This document shows, piece by piece, positions 57,624 to 64,000 of a stretch of DNA of 64,000 nucleotides. How positions within the stretch are numbered: the stretch's first letter is position 1; each line of letters starts with the position of its first letter. Origin of the DNA: Acinetobacter radioresistens DSM 6976 = NBRC 102413 = CIP 103788. Its GTDB lineage: Bacteria; Pseudomonadota; Gammaproteobacteria; Pseudomonadales; Moraxellaceae. Location: positions 1,178,001-1,242,000 of the forward strand of contig NZ_AP019740.1 in the NCBI RefSeq assembly GCF_006757745.1, in the 5' to 3' direction. The position numbers and the translations under genes are program-made. A model generated the notes under the pieces. That model worked only from the letters and a program-made list of their open reading frames with translations. It ran no database searches and was not told the DNA's origin.

Positions 57624-57863
57624 TTAGTTGTTTTTATACTTAAAATATTTACGACACTTGTGGTCAATAAGCGCCCAGATCGAGAACAGGGCAGAAACTA
57701 TTAAAGCATAGAGAAAGTGTTCTAGCTTCAAATTGCCATTAATCACCCCATGAAAAAGCAGAGTTAACATGAGGGCTACTGTAGTAACAACATAATTGAC
57801 AAAATTTTTATCGTTCTTAAAAACTTTGGCGAAAGAACGCTTGTTTAGGGGTAAAGAGTGCAT
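57624..57863 (-). CDS. Hypothetical small membrane protein, two predicted membrane helices
   Basis: From the ATG at 57861-57863 (MHSLPLNKRSFAKVF) the protein has 79 residues. AGGAGG seven bases before this ATG decides the start; an in-frame ATG at 57890 has none and would span the hairpin. Two hydrophobic segments (YVVTTVALMLTLLFHGVI and FLYALIVSALFSIWALI) are followed by a basic tail (HKCRKYFKYKN), suggesting a helical hairpin with both ends inside. No family was recognised. Confidence 0.65.
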   Translation of the reverse strand: MHSLPLNKRSFAKVFKNDKNFVNYVVTTVALMLTLLFHGVINGNLKLEHFLYALIVSALFSIWALIDHKCRKYFKYKNN

Positions 57864-57875
57864 CTTCGGTCCTCC

Positions 57876-57889
57876 TGTCGTGCGCGACA
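57876..57889 (-). promoter_or_regulatory. Short hairpin touching the ribosome binding site of the 57624-57863 gene
   Basis: TGTCG and CGACA are complementary around four bases and end directly at the AGGAGG of the small membrane protein gene. In the mRNA the stem could limit ribosome access. Function is inferred. Confidence 0.35.
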
Positions 57890-57890
57890 A

Positions 57891-58497
57891 AACCTAATTG
57901 TTTTAATCAGAAATCTAGTTTTTAATGTTTTACTGCTTATTTCCGAGTATTTCAATAGGTGATAGCATTATTTTTTTATCATTATTTTTCTTTATAACGT
58001 ATAAGGTAATTAATGTATTTAATAAATAAATATAAGAATAGTTTTTGTGTAAATTTTTTTGATCACATTATTAACTAATTTTATATGATAAATCTCATTT
58101 TTTTAATTAAAATTTTGATAAAACAAAAAGTTATAATAAATTGAATTTCTAATGTACTATAAGAAAAATAATTTTAAATTGGCATTTTGAAAATTAATTT
58201 AGCTCAACTGATCTTAAGTAAAATCTGAATATAAATCTGACTTTTTAATTTAAAATATTTAAAAAATTCTTAAGATTGTATATTTTATATACTTTAAGTA
58301 ATAAAATATTTCAAGTCATGAGATAAAATTTTAATTTCTATTGTAGCTACTACAATTGGCTGCGTTATTTAGAGACTATTATATAGCGTTCTTAATAGCT
58401 GATTTTATTACAAGTTTTTAACAATTAATAATTTTTTTCCTGAAAAAAATATGCTTAGATCAAAAGTATCTGAAGACAAGAGAAAAGGATAAATAAT
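57891..58497. other. 607-base AT-rich gap between two small divergent genes
   Basis: The stretch is dominated by long A and T runs and contains no ORF that looks coding. It must hold the promoters of the divergent membrane protein and lipoprotein genes. Nothing else was recognised. Confidence 0.4.
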
Positions 58498-58887
58498 ATG
58501 AATAAGTTAATGGTAGCTATGGGCTTAATTGCCGTATTTGGAATCACAGGATGTGATAACCGTGAAACAGGTGCGACTGCTGGAGAACATTTAGGTAAAG
58601 CGGCCGAGCAGGCGGGTTCAGATATTAAAGATGCAACTTTAGCAGCAGGCGCTGAAGCAAAAGAAGCTGCTGACGATGCAGCAGTCAAGATGGATGCGGC
58701 GGCAGAAAAAGCTGAAGTTGAAGCTCGTGAGGCAACCGCAGATGCTCGTGAAGCAACCGCAGAAGCTGCAGACCGAGCGGAACAGAAAGCTTCAGAGGTG
58801 GAAGCAGATGCCCGTAAAGCCACAGCAGATGCTGCTGACTCTGTAGAAAAGACAGCTTCACGTGTGGAAGCAGATGCCCGTAACTAA
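58498..58887 (+). CDS. Alanine-rich, charged small lipoprotein
   Basis: The 129-residue protein has a lipoprotein signal peptide with lipobox ITGC (Cys about 19) followed by Asp-Asn. The rest is almost all alanine, glutamate, aspartate and lysine in a repeating pattern (EAREATADAREATAEAADRAEQKASEVEADARKATADAADSV) that predicts a long amphipathic helix or coiled coil like LEA or apolipoprotein repeats. The DNA repeats too: a 20-base stretch recurs exactly at 58798-58817 and 58864-58883. It is likely an envelope or stress protein; no precise function. Confidence 0.78.
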   Translation: MNKLMVAMGLIAVFGITGCDNRETGATAGEHLGKAAEQAGSDIKDATLAAGAEAKEAADDAAVKMDAAAEKAEVEAREATADAREATAEAADRAEQKASEVEADARKATADAADSVEKTASRVEADARN

Positions 58888-58903
58888 AATTTTTTTGCTA
58901 TGC

Positions 58904-58929
58904 AAAAGCCAGCACTGTCTGGCTTTTTT
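58904..58929 (+). terminator. Rho-independent terminator after the lipoprotein gene
   Basis: AAAAGCCAG and CTGGCTTTT pair perfectly around CACTGT, ending in six T. Confidence 0.9.
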
Positions 58930-59145
58930 ATATTTTTAAAATTGCAGAATACTCAGAGTTTATGAGACAGGTGATAGATCAGAGATAGAGAAAATTTCTA
59001 TTAAAATTAAATAGATAAAGAAAGGTAGAAATAAAAAAATAACAGACTTTATGATAATTCTTAAAGGTTAAAATAGCATAAGCCAAGTTTCTGTATATAA
59101 AAATAAAACTATAAGCATTCAATTCTAATAAGAGGCGTAAACAAA

Positions 59146-59173
59146 AAATGCCAGTTGGGTAAACTCGGCATTT
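59146..59173 (-). terminator. Terminator after brnQ
   Basis: On the minus strand AAATGCC pairs with GGCATTT across 14 bases and is followed by a T-run (plus strand A-run 59143-59148). Confidence 0.7.
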
Positions 59174-59227
59174 CTGATCACCAGTAAAATCAGCTCTGGG
59201 TAAGAATTGATTTTAACGACTCATAAG

Positions 59228-60529
59228 TTAACTGTTTGAATGTTTAACCCGGTCGACAATAATAGAAATGACTAGAACAATTAATGACGGGATAAGCCAT
59301 GCAAGATTTTGTTCATTGAGTGGTAAATGTTGAACCGCATCTGGTAACAGATCAGAGAATCCAGCTACCTTGATTCCATCGATTATTCCAAAAATGAAAG
59401 CCATTGCTGCTACAGGCGTAATTACATAGCCCGGTTTTTTCCAGAATTTCCAGAAAAAGCTCAGCATGATCACTACAATTGCAGGTGGATAAATAGCACT
59501 CAAAACAGGAACAGAAACAGCAATCAGCTTAGTTAGTCCAAGGTTTGAAATTAAAACCGAAAATAGAACTAAAATAAGCACCAGAATCTTATAAGGAATC
59601 TTGGTAAGTTGAGTAAAGTATTCTGCACAGGCACAGGTCAAACCAATCGCCGTAACTATACAAGCTAGAAAAATGAGCAGACTTAGAAAGAGTGAACCTA
59701 AATCACCAAAAGCATGCTGTACATAAGCGTGTAGAATCTGTGCCCCATTGGCTGCGTTAGGTGCTGCTTCATGACTTCCTAGCCCCAATTTGAACAGGCT
59801 GAGATAAACTAGGGTCAGACCTACACCAGAGATCAGACTTGCAATCACTGCATATTTGGTCACGAGTTTACTATCGGTTACACCACGTGAGTGGATCGCC
59901 TGAATAATCACAATACCAAAAACTAAAGCACCCAGCGTATCCATGGTCAGATAGCCATTAACAAAGCCTTCAGACACTGGGCTATTGATATAATGGTTAA
60001 TAGGAGCGGGAATAAAACCTGCCGGTATACAGAACGCAGCAATTCCAAGAACTGCTAACGCAGCAATTTTCATAGGAGCAAGAACATGACCTATCGTATC
60101 GAGTAATTTATTTGGATATAGCGAGACCAGTCCTACTATCGCAAAATAAATTAGACTGTAGATCAGTAAACTGCTACTTGAAGTGCCGAAATAAGATGAA
60201 AAGCCAATTTCATAAGACACTGTGGCTGTACGCGGTGTTGCAAACAGAGGCCCTACTGACAAATAGCACACCACAGTTAAAACTAAACTGGCTATACGGC
60301 CAAGCGGTGAACTCAATATTTCAATTGACCCTTGCACACGCGATAGTGCAATAATGGTAATTACAGGCAAACCGACCGCTGTAATGAGAAACCCCAGGGC
60401 TGCCCACCAGACATGTTCACCTGCCTGCTGTGCAACAATGGGTGGAAAAATGATATTACCGGCGCCAATAAAAAACGCGAAGGTCATAAAACCTAGATCA
60501 ATAATATCCCGAGTACGAAGATTATTCAT
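59228..60529 (-). CDS. brnQ: Branched-chain amino acid:cation symporter BrnQ
   Basis: The 433-residue carrier begins NNLRTRDIIDLGFMTFAFFIGAGNIIFPPIVAQQAG, the hallmark of the LIV-II (BrnQ) family, and shows about twelve membrane segments. It imports leucine, isoleucine and valine with Na+ or H+. The ATG at 60527-60529 fits the family start although no strong ribosome binding site precedes it. A MarR-type palindrome about 150 bases upstream hints at regulation. The azlCD export genes of opposite direction lie 25 kb away. Confidence 0.94.
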   Translation of the reverse strand: MNNLRTRDIIDLGFMTFAFFIGAGNIIFPPIVAQQAGEHVWWAALGFLITAVGLPVITIIALSRVQGSIEILSSPLGRIASLVLTVVCYLSVGPLFATPRTATVSYEIGFSSYFGTSSSSLLIYSLIYFAIVGLVSLYPNKLLDTIGHVLAPMKIAALAVLGIAAFCIPAGFIPAPINHYINSPVSEGFVNGYLTMDTLGALVFGIVIIQAIHSRGVTDSKLVTKYAVIASLISGVGLTLVYLSLFKLGLGSHEAAPNAANGAQILHAYVQHAFGDLGSLFLSLLIFLACIVTAIGLTCACAEYFTQLTKIPYKILVLILVLFSVLISNLGLTKLIAVSVPVLSAIYPPAIVVIMLSFFWKFWKKPGYVITPVAAMAFIFGIIDGIKVAGFSDLLPDAVQHLPLNEQNLAWLIPSLIVLVISIIVDRVKHSNS

Positions 60530-60919
60530 ATCATATAAAGGGAGAGGGACTGTAAAAGAAGCAGCTATTCTAATTTAAAAAATAAATTTTGTCTAATTTC
60601 TCTAATATAAATTATGAAGAAAGCTGATGATAAAAATTTTTCAAAAATATAGTTTATTTCCAATGTTATAATTAATTATTTGAAAACAATTGTCTTATAT
60701 AAAATAACCAGATAAAAATTTCTAAGGGTACAAATTTTTTATATCAGAAAAAAATAATTAAAAGAGTAATTTTTATGGCTAAAAAACAGCCGGTCTAAAA
60801 ATTTTATAAACAGAATAATCAATTGTTATCGTTTCTGATGACTTGAAGTGCCAGTCTTAATCAGGAAATTTTATATAAAAAACGTTATACTTGAGTCACT
60901 AACCAGAGAGGATAGGTCA
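60530..60919. other. 390-base divergent gap between brnQ and map
   Basis: AT-rich; it holds the palindrome at 60682-60697 and the promoters of both genes. The first part of a longer in-frame extension of map (from 60848) is treated as non-coding because it lacks family similarity. Confidence 0.4.
60682..60697. promoter_or_regulatory. Near-palindrome matching the marR promoter site
   Basis: GAAAACAATTGTCTTA matches the 16-bp palindrome at 56679-56694 in 14 of 16 positions, including the core AAAACAATTGT. It lies about 153 bases before brnQ and 222 before map, suggesting that the nearby MarR protein may act here. Confidence 0.45.
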
Positions 60920-61714
60920 ATGAGAGCTTCAGCTGTAACTATCAAGACAGAACAGGATATTGAAAAATTACGTATATCCGGGCGTTTGGCTGCACAAGTT
61001 TTGGAAATGATAGAGCAGTATGTCAAGCCAGGCGTTTCTACCGAATATCTTGATGATATTTGCTATGACTATATCGTAAATACTCTAAAAGTCATTCCTG
61101 CAAATGTGGGCTATCATGGTTTTACTAAGACCACCTGTATTTCACCAAATGAAGTGGTCTGTCATGGTATTCCTTCAGCGCGGACTATTTTAAAAGATGG
61201 CGATATTATCAATATTGATGTAGCAGTAATTAAAGATGGCTACTATGGAGATACCAGCCGAATGTATTATGTAGGGCAAGTCAGCCCTCAAGCTAAACAT
61301 TTGGTAGAAACAACCTATGAAGCAATGGTAGCAGGAATTCATACAGTCAGACCCGGTGCCACATTGGGTGATATTGGCTATGCGATTCAAAAAGTTGCCC
61401 AGCGCGAGGGCTATACCATCGTACGTGAGTATTGCGGTCATGGAATTGGAAAAACTTATCATGAGCAACCTAATGTACTGCACTATGGTCAACCTGGACA
61501 AGGGTTGATACTGCGTAAAGGTATGGTGTTTACCATTGAGCCTATGGTGAATGCAGGTAAGGCACGTGTCAAAGAATTGAATGATGGCTGGACTGTGATT
61601 ACAAGTGATAGGTCGCTTTCTGCGCAGTGGGAACATATGGTGGCGGTAACTGATAATGGATTTGAACTCTTAACACCATGGCCAGAAGGGACAGGTTCAT
61701 ATCCCAAAATTTAA
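60920..61714 (+). CDS. map: Type I methionine aminopeptidase
   Basis: From ATG 60920 (MRASAVTIKTEQDIEKLRISG, with GAGAGGATAGG upstream) the protein has 264 residues, normal for type I. The metal ligands are visible: aspartates in IINIDVAVIKDGYYGDTSRMY, histidine in YCGHGIGKTYHEQPNVLHY, glutamates in FTIEPMVNAG and SAQWEHMVAV. It removes N-terminal methionine. It is not next to rpsB-tsf, where the housekeeping map usually lies, so it may be a second copy. Confidence 0.93.
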   Translation: MRASAVTIKTEQDIEKLRISGRLAAQVLEMIEQYVKPGVSTEYLDDICYDYIVNTLKVIPANVGYHGFTKTTCISPNEVVCHGIPSARTILKDGDIINIDVAVIKDGYYGDTSRMYYVGQVSPQAKHLVETTYEAMVAGIHTVRPGATLGDIGYAIQKVAQREGYTIVREYCGHGIGKTYHEQPNVLHYGQPGQGLILRKGMVFTIEPMVNAGKARVKELNDGWTVITSDRSLSAQWEHMVAVTDNGFELLTPWPEGTGSYPKI

Positions 61715-61745
61715 TTTTGTTTAAAAAGTAATCAAACAGTTTAAT

Positions 61746-61782
61746 TTTATGGAAATTTAGATAAAAATTTCCATAAATTTTT
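61746..61782 (+). terminator. AT-rich terminator after map
   Basis: A perfect 13-bp stem (TTTATGGAAATTT at 61746-61758, complement at 61765-61777) with a six-base loop is followed by a T-run. Confidence 0.75.
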
Positions 61783-61980
61783 ATCTATTTATTTGAATTA
61801 GTATTGTATCTATTTGTAATTTTTTAAAAATATATTATATATACAACAACATAAATATAACAATTGATAGAAAATAAGTAACTTTTAAGATGTTTTATGT
61901 ATTTGTTTTTAATTGGTTATTTGTATATTATTGTTTTTAGATTCTATCGCTGTAGTTTCTTTTTAGTTGTTCGTTTTTAT

Positions 61981-62013
61981 AAGCTTACCTTTCTACAGGG
62001 TAAGCTTTTTTTT
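61981..62013 (+). terminator. Strong terminator without an annotated upstream gene
   Basis: AAGCTTACC pairs perfectly with GGTAAGCTT around nine bases and runs into nine T. It points right, about 270 bases after map, which already has its own terminator. Confidence 0.85.
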
Positions 62014-62099
62014 ATCCATAAAATTTATTTCAATATTCAGCTGGACGACGCATAACAGAAATTTTGTCTTTTGAGTTTATTGAGCTCACGAATAGTTAG

Positions 62100-63002
62100 T
62101 TAATGGGCTTTGTATAAATGCTCAACCAAATACTCAATAAAAACCCTGACTGAAGGAAGCTGACCACGACGTGATGGGTAAACAGCATGGAAAACTCCAT
62201 GGGGTGTGTTCCAGTCAGGAAGAACGCGAACAAGTTCTCCGTGTCTAACCAGATCAGCAGTTACACTGTCGGGGAGTAAAGCGATACCGCAGCCCTGACG
62301 TGCCAGTTGTGCCAGCATCATCAGGTCTGAACCCATGACGACAGGATTAATTTTAAATTTTCGCGATTTATTTTCCCGGTCATGCAGGGTGAGCTGCTGG
62401 TCCAGGTGATCATCAATCATGCTCAGTATTCTATGTTCTGCTAACTGGTCAGGATGAGTTAAATTGCCATATTCGTTGAGGTAAGCCTGACTGGCAACCA
62501 AATGCTGTTCAATTCGTTGAAACTGGCGAATAATTAGATTAGGGTCATTGTCCAGATTAAAACGTACCCTTAGAGCAACATCAATCCCTTCATTAATCAC
62601 ATCAATGCGGCGATTGGTGACACTAAGCTGAACCTTGATCTCTGGATACTGTTTTAGAAAGTCGGGTAGAATCTTCGCAATTTCATTTTGGGCTATACTG
62701 ACCGGTAAACTGACTTTAATTACTCCACGCGGTTTACTGCTTAAATGATCTATCAGATCATGGGCAGCCTGTGCTGCATTCATCATGTCCTGTGCATGCT
62801 GATAGATATCCATACCAATATCAGTGACAGCAAAATGTCGCGAGCTTCGTTGAATAAGGCGCACGCCAAGACGTTCTTCCAGATTATATACTCGCCGGCT
62901 GAGTTTGGATTTGGGAATATCAGTTGCACGCTCAGCTGCACTAAAACCTCCATGCTCAACAACTAAGGCAAAGCAGTAAAAATCATCCAGATCAGTCAGC
63001 AT
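62100..63002 (-). CDS. LysR-family transcriptional regulator
   Basis: The 300-residue protein has the LysR helix-turn-helix (DDFYCFALVVEHGGFSAAERATDIPKSKLSRRVYNLEERLGVRLIQRSSRHFAVT, residues 6-60) and the CrgA/AaeR-like effector domain (GVIKVSLPVSIAQNEIAKILPDFLKQYPEI). KLSRRV instead of SAVSR-type residues in the recognition helix is a feature of this subgroup. No divergent partner gene is close: the 280-base gap to the right holds no recognised feature. Confidence 0.88.
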   Translation of the reverse strand: MLTDLDDFYCFALVVEHGGFSAAERATDIPKSKLSRRVYNLEERLGVRLIQRSSRHFAVTDIGMDIYQHAQDMMNAAQAAHDLIDHLSSKPRGVIKVSLPVSIAQNEIAKILPDFLKQYPEIKVQLSVTNRRIDVINEGIDVALRVRFNLDNDPNLIIRQFQRIEQHLVASQAYLNEYGNLTHPDQLAEHRILSMIDDHLDQQLTLHDRENKSRKFKINPVVMGSDLMMLAQLARQGCGIALLPDSVTADLVRHGELVRVLPDWNTPHGVFHAVYPSRRGQLPSVRVFIEYLVEHLYKAH

Positions 63003-63280
63003 GCAGATTTCCGTTAAAGATTATGAAAAGATATCGTTGTAGCCAGCTGTATTTTATAGCGGATTTACTTCAAGAGTTCTATTTTAAATTGCAGGTTCAC
63101 TGCCATTTTAAGTTATATCTAAATAGTTAATTTAAAGGAGCTTATTAAGCTATCTGTTATCAAATTAAATTTCTTTATTTTAAACACATAATAAAATTCT
63201 ACTATTTGTATCGCTATCCTCTTGATGCCCTCTATATATTGTTCTTTAAAATCTTTTACAATAGTTAAAACACACACCTG

Positions 63281-63616
63281 ATGAACGCAATGACCTATCA
63301 ATTAATTCAACTTGATGACCCGATGCAGAATGTTAGCTGCCCTTATTGCCAGCAGCATATTATTGACTGGCAGCAGGAACAATATATACAGCCTTGTCAA
63401 CACACTTTATTTATAGCGATGGATTTGGGCTTTGAGTTTATTGCTGATTATTTTGAAGCCAAAATGTCTCGAACAGTAGATATAATTCATGAGGACCCAG
63501 AAATGAATATCTTTCAGGAAATTACTGCTACGGACTGGCCTGATTTAATCGTTTATAAAGCTGATCTTGGTGTAGAAGGGCTTTATCGTTATATTGGTTT
63601 ATCTCAAGTGGTTTAA
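63281..63616 (+). CDS. Hypothetical small protein with a CxxC...C zinc-finger-like start
   Basis: The 111-residue protein (ATG 63281; ATG 63290 also in frame) carries CPYCQQHI and, 16 residues later, CQHTLFIAMD, which could form a CCCH metal site. The rest is acidic (ADYFEAKMSRTVDIIHEDPEMNIFQEITATDWPDLIVYK). I do not recognise the family. It lies between two LysR genes transcribed from the other strand, its stop 14 bases from the second. Confidence 0.65.
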   Translation: MNAMTYQLIQLDDPMQNVSCPYCQQHIIDWQQEQYIQPCQHTLFIAMDLGFEFIADYFEAKMSRTVDIIHEDPEMNIFQEITATDWPDLIVYKADLGVEGLYRYIGLSQVV

Positions 63617-63630
63617 ATAAAGCTAAAGGT

Positions 63631-64000
63631 TTAACCTGATAGGGTTTCCTGTTTAAGCCATTGAATAAATTTATGAATTAATGGGTTAGGCTGCTGCTGG
63701 GAATATACAAAATAATAGGATCGGGCACCTTTGAGTTTAATATCAGAAGCAATAACCAGCTCACCCGAACCGAATTCTTTTTCTAGTAGCATCTGTGGAA
63801 TTAACGCAACGCCCATATGATGAGACGCCGCTACAGCCAGCATTGAAAACAGTTCATGCCGCTGACCTTCCATAGCATAAGGATAATCTGCTCCGGCAAC
63901 TTCAAACCATTCTTTCCAGATGTATGGCCGGGTTGTCTGTTGCAACAGGGGCAGGCTGGCGATTTGCTTGACGGAAAGTGTGCCTTGAAATGGGCCGGAT
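63631..64000 (-). CDS. LysR-family regulator, C-terminal part only (cut by window edge)
   Basis: The minus strand is open from the right edge to the stop at 63631. The visible residues (FQGTLSVKQIASLPLLQQ, WKEWFEVAG, GQRHELFSMLAVAASHHMGVALIPQMLLEKEFGSGELVIA, YFVYSQQQPNPLIHKFIQWLKQE) are the effector-binding half of a GcvA-type LysR regulator. The DNA-binding half lies outside the window, so the true start cannot be seen. Confidence 0.82.
   Translation of the reverse strand, partial: SGPFQGTLSVKQIASLPLLQQTTRPYIWKEWFEVAGADYPYAMEGQRHELFSMLAVAASHHMGVALIPQMLLEKEFGSGELVIASDIKLKGARSYYFVYSQQQPNPLIHKFIQWLKQETLSG

Larger units (their letters stand above)
58888..59227. other. 340-base gap between convergent lipoprotein and brnQ genes
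   Basis: It contains the lipoprotein terminator and, near the right end, a minus-strand terminator for brnQ. The middle (about 58940-59130) is A-rich without recognisable features. Confidence 0.4.
61715..62099. other. 385-base gap between map and a convergent LysR gene
   Basis: It contains the map terminator at 61746 and a second, stronger terminator at 61981-62013. The 200 AT-rich bases between them hold no coding frame; an sRNA ending at the second hairpin is possible. Confidence 0.4.

Noticed and set aside
58455..58823. Serine/alanine-rich minus-strand frame across the lipoprotein gene
   Set aside because: A mirror of the GCA/GCT-rich repeats of the lipoprotein gene, which has a lipobox and ribosome binding site; the reverse frame has neither.

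Overview
The window reads as chromosomal DNA of an Acinetobacter species. This rests on low-to-moderate G+C with AT-rich intergenic gaps, an Hfq with a long glycine-rich tail, the gene orders tsaE-mutL-miaA-hfq, surA-lptD opposite amgK-murU, exbB/exbD-msbA-lpxK-kdsB-holB-pilZ-tatD and cmk-rpsA-ihfB-lapA, and gammaproteobacterial protein families throughout. I cannot name the species from the sequence alone.

Layout. 1-1.45 kb: the start of a UPF0756 membrane protein gene and a complete 974-bp IS982-family insertion sequence. 1.7-3.8 kb: two pseudouridine synthase genes flanking an orphan RelB/DinJ-type antitoxin. 3.9-8 kb: tsaE-mutL-miaA-hfq, closed by two perfect bidirectional terminators. 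8.1-11.8 kb: surA-lptD (outer-membrane biogenesis), divergent from amgK-murU (peptidoglycan recycling). 13.7-16 kb: rsmG-parA-parB. 16.1-23.5 kb: a tightly packed run from exbB/exbD-like genes through msbA, lpxK and kdsB to holB, pilZ, tatD and a TetR gene. 23.5-26.1 kb: type II secretion minor pseudopilins gspHIJK. 26.2-33 kb: queD-like, ung, a HIBCH-like hydrolase, tadA, an SRPBCC protein, cmk, rpsA, ihfB and lapA.

33-35.5 kb holds a probable accessory cassette: azlD, a frameshifted azlC and a divergent XRE-cupin regulator with palindromic operators, next to pyrF. 35.6-46.7 kb is metabolic: lysO, a Baeyer-Villiger-type monooxygenase with a divergent AraC regulator, zapE, malate synthase G, dadA with a divergent LysR gene, and a GAF-domain regulator. 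47-55.2 kb is a complete acetoin/2,3-butanediol catabolic cluster: its own lipoyl synthase, acoABCD, butanediol dehydrogenase and acetoin reductase. 55.5-64 kb holds an SRAP protein, a MarR regulator, small membrane or lipoprotein genes of unknown function, brnQ, a type I methionine aminopeptidase, a LysR gene, a small CxxC protein and the 3' part of a second LysR gene.

No CRISPR array, phage defence island, rRNA or tRNA was found. Most of the window is ordinary core genome. The points most worth checking are the A8 frameshift in azlC, the acetoin regulator that lacks a sigma-54 domain, the duplicated E1/E3-binding domain in AcoC, a palindrome shared by the marR promoter and the brnQ/map intergenic region, a hairpin abutting the IS transposase start codon, and a strong terminator with no annotated upstream gene.
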